Below, piece by piece: positions 1 to 7,701 of a DNA stretch of 36,766 bases. The notes below the pieces were generated by a model, which did no database searches, was not told the origin of the DNA, and saw only the letters and a program-made list of their open reading frames with translations. The DNA is from Flavobacteriales bacterium (GTDB lineage Bacteria > Bacteroidota > Bacteroidia > Flavobacteriales_D > Sanyastnellaceae), in assembly GCA_015665315.1 (NCBI GenBank), contig JADFAK010000170.1:1-36766 (forward strand), given 5' to 3'. The first letter of the stretch is position 1. Every line of letters starts with the position of its first letter. Both the position numbers and the translations under genes were made by a program.

Positions 1-455
1 GGAAGCACTTGGGCGGTTTAGCGTATGTTGACGCTGCTCGCATTGGCATCCAAGGGTGGAGCTACGGTGGTTACATGACCTCTTTATGCATGACGAAGGG
101 GGCCGACGTTTATAAAGCAGGAATAGCTGTTGCTCCCGTGACCAACTGGAGGTATTATGACTCGATTTACACGGAGCGATTCATGCGTACTCCGCAAGAA
201 AACCCAACTGGATATGATGAAAATTCACCGATTAACCACGTTGAAAAATTAAAAGGCCCCTATTTATTGGTTCACGGATCGGGAGATGATAACGTCCATT
301 ACCAGAACACCATGGAAATGGTAGATGCATTGGTTCGAGCAAATAAGCAGTTCGACTTATTTATCTACCCAAATAAGAATCATGGAATTTATGGGGGGAA
401 CACCCGATTGCATTTGTTCACCAAGATGACGAATTTCATCCAAGAGAATTTATAA
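1..455 (+). CDS. Dipeptidyl-peptidase IV-like serine peptidase, C-terminal fragment (S9 family)
   Basis: This is the last roughly 150 residues of a prolyl-oligopeptidase-family (S9) serine peptidase; the frame is already open at the window edge, so the 5' part, including the beta-propeller, lies outside. All three catalytic residues are visible: Ser in GWSYGG, Asp in HGSGDDNVH and His in NKNHGIYGG, in the order and spacing of the alpha/beta-hydrolase domain. Members of the S9B group remove X-Pro or X-Ala dipeptides from oligopeptides, normally in the periplasm or at the cell surface. The next gene encodes a proton-coupled peptide transporter, so the pair plausibly releases and imports dipeptides (inference). 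The TTG at 9 is an internal Leu codon and not a start. DPP IV specificity is not proven by this fragment; another S9 peptidase is possible. Confidence 0.88.
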   Translation, partial: KHLGGLAYVDAARIGIQGWSYGGYMTSLCMTKGADVYKAGIAVAPVTNWRYYDSIYTERFMRTPQENPTGYDENSPINHVEKLKGPYLLVHGSGDDNVHYQNTMEMVDALVRANKQFDLFIYPNKNHGIYGGNTRLHLFTKMTNFIQENL

Positions 456-497
456 ACAGCTGATAATCAACCAAAACAACCTAACCTCGAATTTATT

Positions 498-505
498 AGA
501 TTTGA
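498..505 (+). promoter_or_regulatory. Putative -7 element of the POT transporter gene
   Basis: TAGATTTG matches the Bacteroidota -7 consensus TAnnTTTG and would start a transcript about 25 nt before the ATG at 537. There is no clear TTG at the usual -33 distance, so this is a half-supported promoter. Confidence 0.4.
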
Positions 506-536
506 GACTTCGTTTTTTTAACCAACAAACAACTCT

Positions 537-2039
537 ATGTCACAAGTAACGACTCCAAAAGCAGGCCATCCAGATGGACTGTACACGCTTTTCTTTTCGG
601 AAATGTGGGAAAGGTTCTGCTACTACGGTATGCGTACCTTACTTATCTTATTTCTTACGAAATCACTGATGAAAGGTGATGCTGAGGCCAGTTTGATTTA
701 CGGTGCTTATACAGCCCTTGTATATGCGGCTCCAGTACTTGGAGGAAGAATGGCCGACCAGTTCTTGGGATACCGATATGCGATTATGCTCGGTGCCTTG
801 CTCATGTCCATAGGAGAATTTATCCTCCTTGGTGGAACGGAGTTGTTTGGATTTGATGCCGGAACTAAAGAGCATTTCGTACTTATCGGTATGGGAGCAA
901 TTATTGTCGGAAATGGTTATTTCAAAGCAAACATCTCTACGATTGTAGGAAAACTGTACGAAGACAATGACCCTCGAAGAGATTCAGGATTCACAATATT
1001 CTATATCGGTATCAATATTGGAGCCTTCCTCGCAACCACAGTAGTTGCCTACGTAGGTGAGACTTATGGATTTGACAAAGGTTTCGGACTAGCGGGTATA
1101 GGTATGCTAGCAGGTTTCTTCATCTTTTGGACTGGACGTGCTAAGTACGCTGCTGCTGAGGGATTGGAAATTCGTGAAAAGGCAAAAGTTAAAGTGCTAG
1201 GTCCATTGAACTGGCTTCACCTTATCACTATTGGTTCTGTGCTATTGATTCCTGCTTGTTACTTTTTGATTAGCAAGAATGAAATTATGATGTTCCTATT
1301 GATTGGATTGTTTCTTCTTGTCGCCACAAACCTAATCCGTGCTGGAGCCAAAGCAGGTCCAATGTGGAGAGACAGGATGATCGCATTGGTGATCTTTATG
1401 GTCATTAATATCGTTTTCTGGGCATGTTTCGAGCAGGCAGGTACTTCGCTTACCTTGTTTGCCGATCGTAACGTAAACCGTGAACTATTGGGATGGACCA
1501 TGCCAGCTTCGATGACCCAGTTCTTCAATCCTATGTTCATTATCATCTTCGGCTCAATCTTCTCTGTAATGTGGATCAAGCTTGCCAAAGTTGGGAAGAA
1601 CCCCAGTATTCCAATGAAGTTTGCCCTTGGTATTCTGCAGCTTGGACTAGGATTCCTTATCACGAAGTTGGGTATGACCTTCGAAGTTGAATATCAAGTT
1701 CCTTTGTTGACTTTGGTATTCCTTTATATGCTTCATACAACAGGAGAGCTTTTCTTGTCACCTATTGGACTTTCAATGGTTACAAAGCTAGCCCCCAAAG
1801 ATATCGCTGGTACGGCCATGGGAGGCTGGTTCCTTTCGTTTGCAATTGCCAACTACCTTGCCGGTGGAATCGCTGCTCTTTCTGGAAGTGAAGATGGAGC
1901 TGCTGAGCTATCAATCGCCGAAGGACTTGAAAAGTATGTAGGAATCTTCTCTACCATCGGTTTGGTATTGATTGGAATAGCTATCCTGATTGCTGTTCTG
2001 AGCAAGCCGCTAAACAAACTTATGCATGGCGTAGAGTAA
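537..2039 (+). CDS. POT/PTR2-family proton-coupled oligopeptide transporter
   Basis: The 500-aa polytopic inner-membrane protein belongs to the POT/PTR branch of the major facilitator superfamily and imports di- and tripeptides with protons. The N-terminal ExxER proton-coupling motif is present (SEMWERFCYYG, residues about 21-31). The PTR signatures GGRMADQFLGYR (about 69-80) and FTIFYIGINIGAF (about 150-165) follow. About 12-14 hydrophobic helices run through the chain, and the length is normal for bacterial members. The start is the ATG that opens the first POT helix. It follows an S9 peptidase gene by 81 nt and has its own possible promoter. The exact substrate (dipeptide or tripeptide) cannot be read from the sequence. 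Confidence 0.93.
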   Translation: MSQVTTPKAGHPDGLYTLFFSEMWERFCYYGMRTLLILFLTKSLMKGDAEASLIYGAYTALVYAAPVLGGRMADQFLGYRYAIMLGALLMSIGEFILLGGTELFGFDAGTKEHFVLIGMGAIIVGNGYFKANISTIVGKLYEDNDPRRDSGFTIFYIGINIGAFLATTVVAYVGETYGFDKGFGLAGIGMLAGFFIFWTGRAKYAAAEGLEIREKAKVKVLGPLNWLHLITIGSVLLIPACYFLISKNEIMMFLLIGLFLLVATNLIRAGAKAGPMWRDRMIALVIFMVINIVFWACFEQAGTSLTLFADRNVNRELLGWTMPASMTQFFNPMFIIIFGSIFSVMWIKLAKVGKNPSIPMKFALGILQLGLGFLITKLGMTFEVEYQVPLLTLVFLYMLHTTGELFLSPIGLSMVTKLAPKDIAGTAMGGWFLSFAIANYLAGGIAALSGSEDGAAELSIAEGLEKYVGIFSTIGLVLIGIAILIAVLSKPLNKLMHGVE

Positions 2040-2099
2040 GCGGATTAACAATACTTAAGCCCTGATATTTTTTCAGGCAAACAATATTTTGCAACTTTG

Positions 2100-2149
2100 A
2101 ATACCCGTTTGGAAGGATTATTGTAACAATTCTCCGAAAAACGGGTATT
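2100..2149. repeat. 50-bp inverted repeat in the leader of the thioredoxin gene
   Basis: AATACCCGTTT (2100-2110) is repeated inverted and perfectly as AAACGGGTATT (2139-2149). Inside lies a second small palindrome, ATTG-TAA-CAAT (2119-2129). The element lies 23 nt before the thioredoxin start. It could be an operator or an RNA hairpin in the leader. The T-rich stretch after it also allows a weak terminator for the upstream transporter gene. Confidence 0.6.
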
Positions 2150-2172
2150 TACTTTTATAAAAAATAGAATTC

Positions 2173-2715
2173 ATGTTCAGATTTATTGCAGTTTTTGTTG
2201 CTTTCCTCCCTTTACTTGTTTCTGCTCAAGGTGGCGAAATCAACTGGATGACCATCGAAGAGGCCCAAGCAGCCCAGAAGAAAGTTCCGAAGAAAATTAT
2301 GATGGACGTATACACACATTGGTGTGGTCCTTGTAAAATGCTCGACGCTCAAACTTTCCACAACGCCGATGTTGTGAAGTATGTAAATGAGAATTATTAC
2401 GCCGTGAAGTTCAATGCCGAACATCCTGCAGATATTGATTTCAAAGGCAACACCTATACCAATCCGAATTTTGACCCTTCAAAAACTGGCCGGAATGGAG
2501 TACACGAACTCTCTCGTGCTTTAGGAGTTAGCGCTTATCCAACGATTATTTTTCTCGACGAAGATTTGAATACTATCTCACCCGTCACTGGTTATAAAAC
2601 CGCTCAACAACTGGAGCTCTACCTGAAGTTTTTCTTCTCGGATGAATATAAGTCAGTAACGACTAAAGAACAATGGCAAGCATATCAGGAGAATTTCACT
2701 CCTGAATTCAAATAG
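2173..2715 (+). CDS. Exported thioredoxin-fold protein
   Basis: The 180-aa protein starts with a Sec signal peptide (residues 1-18, ending VSAQG). A thioredoxin fold follows, with the redox motif WCGPC (Cys51, Cys54) and the cis-Pro in SAYPTIIF. The insertion of about 35 residues between the active-site helix and the cis-Pro strand, and the MMDVYTHWCGPC context, resemble the thioredoxin_7/DUF255-like extracytoplasmic thioredoxins of Bacteroidota. The likely role is dithiol-disulfide exchange or handling of folding substrates in the periplasm; the partner is unknown. It is a single-gene unit, with a palindrome in its leader and a strong terminator 38 nt after its stop codon. Confidence 0.88.
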   Translation: MFRFIAVFVAFLPLLVSAQGGEINWMTIEEAQAAQKKVPKKIMMDVYTHWCGPCKMLDAQTFHNADVVKYVNENYYAVKFNAEHPADIDFKGNTYTNPNFDPSKTGRNGVHELSRALGVSAYPTIIFLDEDLNTISPVTGYKTAQQLELYLKFFFSDEYKSVTTKEQWQAYQENFTPEFK

Positions 2716-2731
2716 AAAACCATAACATTAC

Positions 2732-2747
2732 TGAGGTGTCAACCTCA
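2732..2747 (+). repeat. Small perfect hairpin before the terminator
   Basis: TGAGGT-GTCA-ACCTCA forms a 6-bp stem with a tetraloop, 17 nt after the thioredoxin stop and just before the terminator hairpin. It may protect the mRNA 3' end. Confidence 0.5.
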
Positions 2748-2752
2748 CTAGG

Positions 2753-2786
2753 AAAAGCCGTGTCAGCAATGATTTGGCTTTTTTTT
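2753..2786 (+). terminator. Rho-independent terminator of the thioredoxin gene
   Basis: AAAAGCC (2753-2759) pairs with GGCTTTT (2776-2782), and the T-run continues to 2786. The loop is 16 nt. Confidence 0.8.
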
Positions 2787-2801
2787 AGCCTTCGGCAAAT
2801 G
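2784..2801 (+). repeat. Dispersed 18-bp repeat, copy 1
   Basis: TTTAGCCTTCGGCAAATG is present identically at 5111-5128. Close variants occur inverted at 19043, 19188 and 19333. All copies lie between genes. GCC-TTC-GGC can fold back on itself. Confidence 0.75.
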
Positions 2802-2931
2802 TTGGTTCAGAGTACCAATTAATTCTTCTCGATCATCGAACAAGCCCAAGGACAATTCACACTGTATTGACTGTCGAAATTTTACTGTGATTTATCACAA
2901 AATTGTTCACTGAAATACGGCGTTTTCTTGC

Positions 2932-2939
2932 TATATTTG
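2932..2939 (+). promoter_or_regulatory. Putative -7 element of the citrate synthase gene
   Basis: TATATTTG fits TAnnTTTG exactly and lies 33 nt before the ATG at 2973. The only -33-like triplet at the usual distance is CTG (2910-2912), a near match to TTG. Confidence 0.5.
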
Positions 2940-2972
2940 GCACGCTTTTTAAACCCCTTAATACGCATAACA

Positions 2973-4259
2973 ATGAGTGAAGTAGCCCGGATTATCCTGG
3001 ACGGAGTTGAGTACGAATTGCCAGTTATCACTGGATCTGAGAATGAAAAGGCTATTGATATTAGCAAACTAAGAGGTATGTCTGGCTATATTACGCTAGA
3101 CCCTGGTTTTAAAAATACCGGTAGCACAAAAAGCGCTATCACCTTTCTTGACGGTGAAAAAGGAATACTCCGCTACCGTGGATACCCTATAGAGCAATTG
3201 GCAGAAAAAGCATCTTTTATCGAAGTTGCCTACCTGTTGATTTATGGCGAGTTGCCGAACAAAACTGAATTGGATTATTTCACCAACAGTGTGTCAAACC
3301 ACACCTTGGTGCATGAAGACATGAAGCGTTTCTTCGCAGCTTATCCTAACAATGCACACCCAATGGGTATGCTTTCGGCCATGATCGCTTCACTTTCGAC
3401 TTTCTACCCAGAATCGCAAAACCCAAATCGTCCGTTCAAAGACATCGAATTGACTATGCATCGCGTAATTGCCAAACTTCCAACCTTGGCGGCGCAAGCA
3501 TATAAGTTCTCCATGGGTCACCCTATCATGTATCCAAACAATGATCTGAACTATACGGAGAATTTCTTGAACATGATGTTTGCCCTTCCTACCGACGATT
3601 ATGAAATCGATCCAGTAGTTGAGGACGCGTTGAACAAACTTTTGATTCTGCACGCAGATCACGAACAAAACTGTTCGGCTGCAACCGTAAGAATCGTAGG
3701 ATCTTCGCAAGCCAATCTTTATTCTGCTATTTCTGCCGGTATTGCCGCCCTTTGGGGACCACTTCACGGTGGTGCGAATCAAGCAGTAATTGAAATGCTT
3801 CAAATGATCAAGGATGACGGGTCAGACTTGCAGAAATGGGTTGACAAAGCCAAAGACAAGCAAGATTCGTTTAGATTGATGGGATTCGGACACCGTGTTT
3901 ACAAGAATTTCGATCCGCGTGCTAAGATTATTAAGAAGGCCGCCGACGATGTATTGGACAAACTAGGAATTGATGATCCTGTACTGGACCTCGCTAAGCA
4001 ACTTGAGAAAGTAGCTTTGCAGGATGAATATTTCATCGAAAGAGGTTTGTATCCGAACGTTGACTTTTATTCCGGAATCATTTACCGTGCACTCGGTATC
4101 CCTACTGAAATGTTCACCGTGATGTTCGCTATCGGACGTCTACCAGGATGGATTGCTCAGTGGAAAGAAATGGTTGAGAACAGTGAGCCTATTGGCCGAC
4201 CACGTCAGGTATACGTTGGTGCCACTGAGCGAAACTACAAGCCATTAGACGAAAGATAA
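2973..4259 (+). CDS. gltA: Citrate synthase
   Basis: The enzyme condenses acetyl-CoA and oxaloacetate to citrate, the entry step of the TCA cycle, in the cytoplasm. With the ATG at 2973 it is 428 aa, the size of Gram-negative hexameric (type II) citrate synthases. The catalytic triad is complete: His265 in GPLHGGAN, His307 in GFGHRVYKNFDPRAK and Asp364 in PNVDFYSGI, close to E. coli His264, His305 and Asp362. HADHEQNCSAATVR is also conserved. A TTG upstream at 2928 would add 15 residues without family support and lies within the promoter region, so the ATG is preferred. The gene is monocistronic, with a promoter before it and a strong terminator 22 nt after the stop. Confidence 0.97.
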   Translation: MSEVARIILDGVEYELPVITGSENEKAIDISKLRGMSGYITLDPGFKNTGSTKSAITFLDGEKGILRYRGYPIEQLAEKASFIEVAYLLIYGELPNKTELDYFTNSVSNHTLVHEDMKRFFAAYPNNAHPMGMLSAMIASLSTFYPESQNPNRPFKDIELTMHRVIAKLPTLAAQAYKFSMGHPIMYPNNDLNYTENFLNMMFALPTDDYEIDPVVEDALNKLLILHADHEQNCSAATVRIVGSSQANLYSAISAGIAALWGPLHGGANQAVIEMLQMIKDDGSDLQKWVDKAKDKQDSFRLMGFGHRVYKNFDPRAKIIKKAADDVLDKLGIDDPVLDLAKQLEKVALQDEYFIERGLYPNVDFYSGIIYRALGIPTEMFTVMFAIGRLPGWIAQWKEMVENSEPIGRPRQVYVGATERNYKPLDER

Positions 4260-4281
4260 TTTTAGACTTTTAATATAATTG

Positions 4282-4306
4282 GCCCCGTTAATTGCGGGGC
4301 TTTTTT
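4282..4306 (+). terminator. Terminator of gltA, abutting the next start codon
   Basis: GCCCCG (4282-4287) pairs with CGGGGC (4295-4300), followed by six T. The T-run ends only 5 nt before the ATG of the downstream crotonase gene, so the hairpin lies in or beside that gene's ribosome-binding region. Confidence 0.85.
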
Positions 4307-4311
4307 CTGCC

Positions 4312-5085
4312 ATGGAAAATAATCCCATTTTACTCGGAGATGTTGAATCGACCAATCAGGACGGCATCGCAACTATCACTTTCTCACATCCTTTGAGCAA
4401 TTCACTCCCTGGTCGTGTGTTGAATAAGTTGGCGCAGACCATTACCGCTCTAGGTGCCGATAAGGAAGTCAATGTGATCATCTTAAAATCTGCTGGTGAG
4501 CGAGCTTTCTGCGCTGGTGCCAGTTTCGATGAGTTGATTTCAATCAAAGATCTCGAATCAGGAAAGGAGTTCTTTTCTGGATTTGCCAAAGTGATCAATG
4601 CCGCGAGGAAATGTCCAAAGTTTATCTTGGGACGGGTTCAAGGTAAAGCTGTTGGCGGAGGCGTAGGAATGGCTAGCGCCGTAGATTATTGTTTCGCGAC
4701 GAAGTTTGCCGCCGTAAAATTGAGTGAACTCGCTATAGGGATAGGGCCATTCGTGGTCGGTCCGGCGGTTGAACGAAAGATCGGTACTTCAGCCATGACG
4801 CAATTGGCCATCAACGCAACAGAATGGCAATCGGCCAAATGGGCGCAGGAAAAGGGACTGTACACCGATATTTTCGACACCGTTGAAGAAATGGATCAGG
4901 CTATTGATCAATTGGCCCACAAGCTCAACAAGAGCAATCCAGAGGCTATGCGCTTGCTCAAACAGGTAGCCTGGACAGGAACTGAGAATTGGGATGCCCT
5001 ACTAGCCGAGAGAGCAGCTATGAGCGGACAACTAGTGCTATCCGAATTCACCATCAACGCGATTAACTCGTTTAAGAGTAAGTAG
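4312..5085 (+). CDS. Enoyl-CoA hydratase/isomerase (crotonase) family protein
   Basis: The 257-aa protein has the crotonase fold that binds acyl-CoA thioesters. The first oxyanion-hole segment is AFCAGASFDEL (about 63-73) and the second is GKAVGGGVGMAS (about 107-118). The acid equivalent to Glu164 of rat hydratase is in KLSELAIGIGP (about 134-144). The other hydratase Glu (position 144, normally in GGGCE) is Gly here, so it may be an isomerase, a methylglutaconyl-CoA hydratase-like enzyme or another crotonase. The start is the ATG after the gltA terminator; an in-frame TTG at 4279 would translate the terminator itself. Transcription must read through that hairpin or begin very close to it (TATAATTG at 4274-4281 is one base from the -7 consensus). 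HMG-CoA lyase (leucine breakdown) lies 8.7 kb away. Confidence 0.88.
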   Translation: MENNPILLGDVESTNQDGIATITFSHPLSNSLPGRVLNKLAQTITALGADKEVNVIILKSAGERAFCAGASFDELISIKDLESGKEFFSGFAKVINAARKCPKFILGRVQGKAVGGGVGMASAVDYCFATKFAAVKLSELAIGIGPFVVGPAVERKIGTSAMTQLAINATEWQSAKWAQEKGLYTDIFDTVEEMDQAIDQLAHKLNKSNPEAMRLLKQVAWTGTENWDALLAERAAMSGQLVLSEFTINAINSFKSK

Positions 5086-5110
5086 AGCCGTAAAGTTCCT
5101 TTTGTAATTC

Positions 5111-5138
5111 TTTAGCCTTCGGCAAATGATTGTTTGCC
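5111..5138 (+). repeat. Dispersed 18-bp repeat, copy 2, forming a hairpin
   Basis: TTTAGCCTTCGGCAAATG (5111-5128) is identical to 2784-2801. Here its end also forms a hairpin: GGCAAA (5121-5126) pairs with TTTGCC (5133-5138). It sits between two convergent genes and could serve as a bidirectional end signal. Confidence 0.7.
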
Positions 5139-5150
5139 CAATGCCTTTAA

Positions 5151-6710
5151 CTACCAAGAAGTTTTGGGCAATGGAATAGTCACTTCTAGCATTGTGCCCG
5201 CATTGGCAGGTCGTGATTTTAATTTGCCTTTGACTTGATGCAGACGAGCCTCGGCAGCCATGTGAAGTGCCGACTTATCCAATACGATGCCTGGAACATC
5301 GAAGGTAATCTCTAGCTTCTTGTCGACTACGTGCATCTCTATCCTCAACTCACCTGAACGAATTGAATCCAGGCAATTGTTAAACAGAGCCTCAATAATT
5401 CTAAATGCAGTCACTCTAAACTTCTTGTCCATCTTAACTTCATCCATTTGATGCGTTACTTGAATGGCGGTTCCAGATCGAGGGACAAATAGATCTTCCA
5501 AAGCCCGGTTTAATCCGACTTGCAAGTATGGATTCTTTTGTTGATTTCGGAGGTACTCCAATGCGCCCATAGCTCCCCGAAGTGCTTCTTGACTCATTTC
5601 CTTACCAGATGCGAGGGAGGACCCCTTGCCGTCAACAGACAAAGCTATCTCATGCCACACCAGGTCGGAGATTCGTTTGGTTTCACGCTCATAGCTTTGA
5701 TTCAAAATACGGGTACGTTCCCTACTCCTACTTCTCACCTTGCTCACCCATAGCAGCGCAGCGACGACGGCGACAACCAGACCTACCAGTAGAACCAGGA
5801 TTTTAGACTTGCGCTTTTCGGCCAAAAGCTCCGCGCGATCAACTTCGATTTGTTTTTCGGCTTTGGCGTGTTGAACTTCGAGTTCTTGAATTCGAGCACG
5901 GGTTTTGTCGCCGACATACTCGGCACTTTTACTCACAAAAGCTTCCAGAGTATCGTACGCAGCGCGATACAAATCTCGATTATAAAGCAAGACGCTGTAT
6001 GCTTCAAGCGCCTGTAGATATTCAATTCTATACAATGAATCTAGCTCCAAATCGAGCACAATATGCAATAACGAATCGGCAGTTTGATATTCCTCCACAT
6101 CCATGTAGAGACTGGCATAATTAGCCAATGCTGTATAATATGTACTCCTGTTCGCTTCCTTCCGCAACAAATCTAAAGACTCTTGGCATAGAGAAAATGC
6201 CAAATCATTTTGGCCACTTAGGCGACATGCGGTCGAAAGGTTTAGACAAGTATTAGCATATCCAGAAATATCACCATTTACCCATTTTATCTCCTTTGCT
6301 TCTGAAAGGTATAGCAACGCTGAATCATATTTTTCCAAAAGCAAATAGTTTCCGCCTAGATTATTCAATGCTTTGGCAATCAAGGCATCCGATTTTACCA
6401 TTCTCGCTATTCGGAGTATATTTTCAAACCTTTGATTGCTCTTACCAAGTTCCCCGGTGCGCCCGTATAATACGCCCAATTCAAGATTCACAGTACACAA
6501 AGCCAAAGAATCGTTCTCAATTTTTGCAGTAGATTCAATTTTATACGCCAAGTCAAAAGCGGCTTCCAGATTTCCAGTCTTTCTTAACATATTACAAGAG
6601 TCCAAAAGAAAAGCCATGGACTTAACCTGTCCATGGCTTATAAATACTCCCATAAGTAATATGCCGACAATAAGTGCTGATTTATGCTGCCAATTTTTGG
6701 CCGTCGTCAT
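5151..6710 (-). CDS. TPR sensor protein with a degenerate histidine-kinase core
   Basis: The 519-aa protein has a signal peptide (1-27), TPR-like helical repeats (about 35-255, for example ALNNLGGNYLLLEKYDSALLY), a coiled coil (about 270-300), one membrane helix (304-323) and a cytoplasmic region like LytS/NarX-type kinases. ETKRISDLVWHE (about 343-354) takes the place of the phospho-His helix. The N-box EALFNN (about 440-445) and a C-terminal NAGTMLEVTIPL strand are present. The ATP-binding DxGxG box is replaced by FDVPGIV and no GLGL loop is seen. It is therefore probably a pseudokinase or an atypical kinase. The ATG at 6710 is preferred because it opens a good signal peptide; an ATG at 6743 is possible but increases the overlap with the upstream gene from 29 to 62 nt. 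No response regulator is adjacent. Confidence 0.8.
   Translation of the reverse strand: MTTAKNWQHKSALIVGILLMGVFISHGQVKSMAFLLDSCNMLRKTGNLEAAFDLAYKIESTAKIENDSLALCTVNLELGVLYGRTGELGKSNQRFENILRIARMVKSDALIAKALNNLGGNYLLLEKYDSALLYLSEAKEIKWVNGDISGYANTCLNLSTACRLSGQNDLAFSLCQESLDLLRKEANRSTYYTALANYASLYMDVEEYQTADSLLHIVLDLELDSLYRIEYLQALEAYSVLLYNRDLYRAAYDTLEAFVSKSAEYVGDKTRARIQELEVQHAKAEKQIEVDRAELLAEKRKSKILVLLVGLVVAVVAALLWVSKVRSRSRERTRILNQSYERETKRISDLVWHEIALSVDGKGSSLASGKEMSQEALRGAMGALEYLRNQQKNPYLQVGLNRALEDLFVPRSGTAIQVTHQMDEVKMDKKFRVTAFRIIEALFNNCLDSIRSGELRIEMHVVDKKLEITFDVPGIVLDKSALHMAAEARLHQVKGKLKSRPANAGTMLEVTIPLPKTSW
6611..6639. repeat. Perfect 11-bp inverted repeat inside the sensor gene
   Basis: AAGCCATGGAC (6611-6621) and GTCCATGGCTT (6629-6639) are separated by 7 nt. 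On the mRNA this hairpin would lie at codons about 24-34, directly after the signal-peptide coding region. Confidence 0.65.
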
Positions 6711-6993
6711 ATGCAATATAACTTTTAGATTTCTTTTTTCCATCTTCTACTACTTCGGCTTCGACACGTGTCTCGCCAACCACTCTGTGGTATGTTGGAG
6801 TGTAGGTCATAGGTGAGACCGCATGAGGGTCATCTACGACTGTAATGACTATTGTTCGTTGGTTTCCCGTAACAGTGTTACTGGTGATCGTTCCTGTTTT
6901 TCCAGCAGGATAGGTCACTCGAATTTCATCTTGCCACTCGTCAGTTGCTACATCGATTTGCGTTAATCGTTGTGTAATTTTGTAATCAGCCAT
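6682..6993 (-). CDS. Small protein of unknown function
   Basis: The 103-aa protein starts MADYKITQRLTQIDVATD; I do not recognise the family. It has no signal peptide, membrane segment or cysteine. It is rich in Thr and Val with alternating polar and hydrophobic residues, suggesting a small all-beta fold, and ends in a Lys/Asp-rich tail (EDGKKKSKSYIAYDDGQKL). An in-frame start at 7050 would add 19 atypical residues, so the ATG at 6993 is preferred. Its 3' end overlaps the start of the TPR sensor gene by 29 nt, so the two are cotranscribed and probably translationally coupled. It could be a regulator or partner of that sensor (inference only). Confidence 0.65.
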   Translation of the reverse strand: MADYKITQRLTQIDVATDEWQDEIRVTYPAGKTGTITSNTVTGNQRTIVITVVDDPHAVSPMTYTPTYHRVVGETRVEAEVVEDGKKKSKSYIAYDDGQKLAA

Positions 6994-7241
6994 TCGTGTT
7001 GGTTTAAATATGATAAAAAAGTTTGAATAATAAGCGCACAAGTTGTGCACTTAGCTGATACGAAGCTCACCAAGGAAGTCTGTAAGCCCCTGTCCGTCTG
7101 TCTTGTAGGACAACACACCAAGTTGAATTATCAACAAGTACACTTGTCCTTATCCAAGCAATAATTGGAATTTGGCATTGCGATAACCTAAACAGCGCGT
7201 ATTATGGACTCCCTAAAGAGCACGCTGTAAAATATGCACAT
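6994..7241. other. Intergenic region with three small palindromes
   Basis: I see no gene in this region. It holds GCACAA-G-TTGTGC (7036-7048), 43 nt before the start of the small gene at 6993. Two more inverted repeats follow: GTTGA-ATTA-TCAAC (7122-7135) and ACAAGT-AC-ACTTGT (7134-7147). The first is well placed to be an operator of the minus-strand two-gene operon. No TAnnTTTG element is clear on that strand. Confidence 0.4.
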
Positions 7242-7276
7242 AAAAAACCCGAGGATAGTCCTGTGCTTTCCTCGGG
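7242..7276 (-). terminator. Terminator of the lipocalin-like lipoprotein gene
   Basis: Read on the minus strand, CCCGAGGA (7276-7269) pairs with TCCTCGGG (7255-7248) and is followed by six T (7247-7242). Confidence 0.8.
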
Positions 7277-7299
7277 GATAATCCTGTCATTCTCGGTGG

Positions 7300-7701
7300 C
7301 TATTGCTTCTTCCAATGCGATTCACTATCGTCGTCAACGACCATCCAAAGTTCCTTATTGGTAAGCCTTCTAATTTCAGCATAGTCCGTTGCTCCATAAT
7401 CCCATTCAAATCGGAGCTGTTCTTTGTCTGACACAAAAGACCATTCACCTTGCTCTGTTCTGAGTTGGCCTTCATCGATATATTCCACGCGCATCGTGTT
7501 GTCTTTGAAAAATTCGAGGTGTATGTCTTCGATGTTGACCGACGAGTCTATTTCCTCTGGTTGCCAGCTTTCGAGATCATAGCGACCTGTAAGTCGCTGT
7601 TTCTTTGTCAGAAGTGAAACTGCTGGTCCGTCCTCGTACTTGCTGCAACCAATGCAGAGTGTTATCGCCACGAGAGTCACGATTGCCATTGCTTTTTTCA
7701 T
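7300..7701 (-). CDS. Lipocalin-like lipoprotein
   Basis: The 133-aa protein starts with a type II signal peptide and lipobox, MKKAMAIVTLVAITLCIGC, with lipidated Cys19. The mature part (LLTKKQRLTGRYDLESWQ, then VEYIDEGQL and GEWSFVSDKEQLRFEWD) has the pattern of the small lipocalin-like lipoproteins common in Bacteroidota: a LxGxW-type opening followed by beta strands carrying 'GxWxF'. Function and ligand are unknown. The ATG at 7701 is chosen because it opens the signal peptide; the longer frame from 7737 would place charged residues before it. It is a single gene with its own terminator. Confidence 0.7.
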   Translation of the reverse strand: MKKAMAIVTLVAITLCIGCSKYEDGPAVSLLTKKQRLTGRYDLESWQPEEIDSSVNIEDIHLEFFKDNTMRVEYIDEGQLRTEQGEWSFVSDKEQLRFEWDYGATDYAEIRRLTNKELWMVVDDDSESHWKKQ

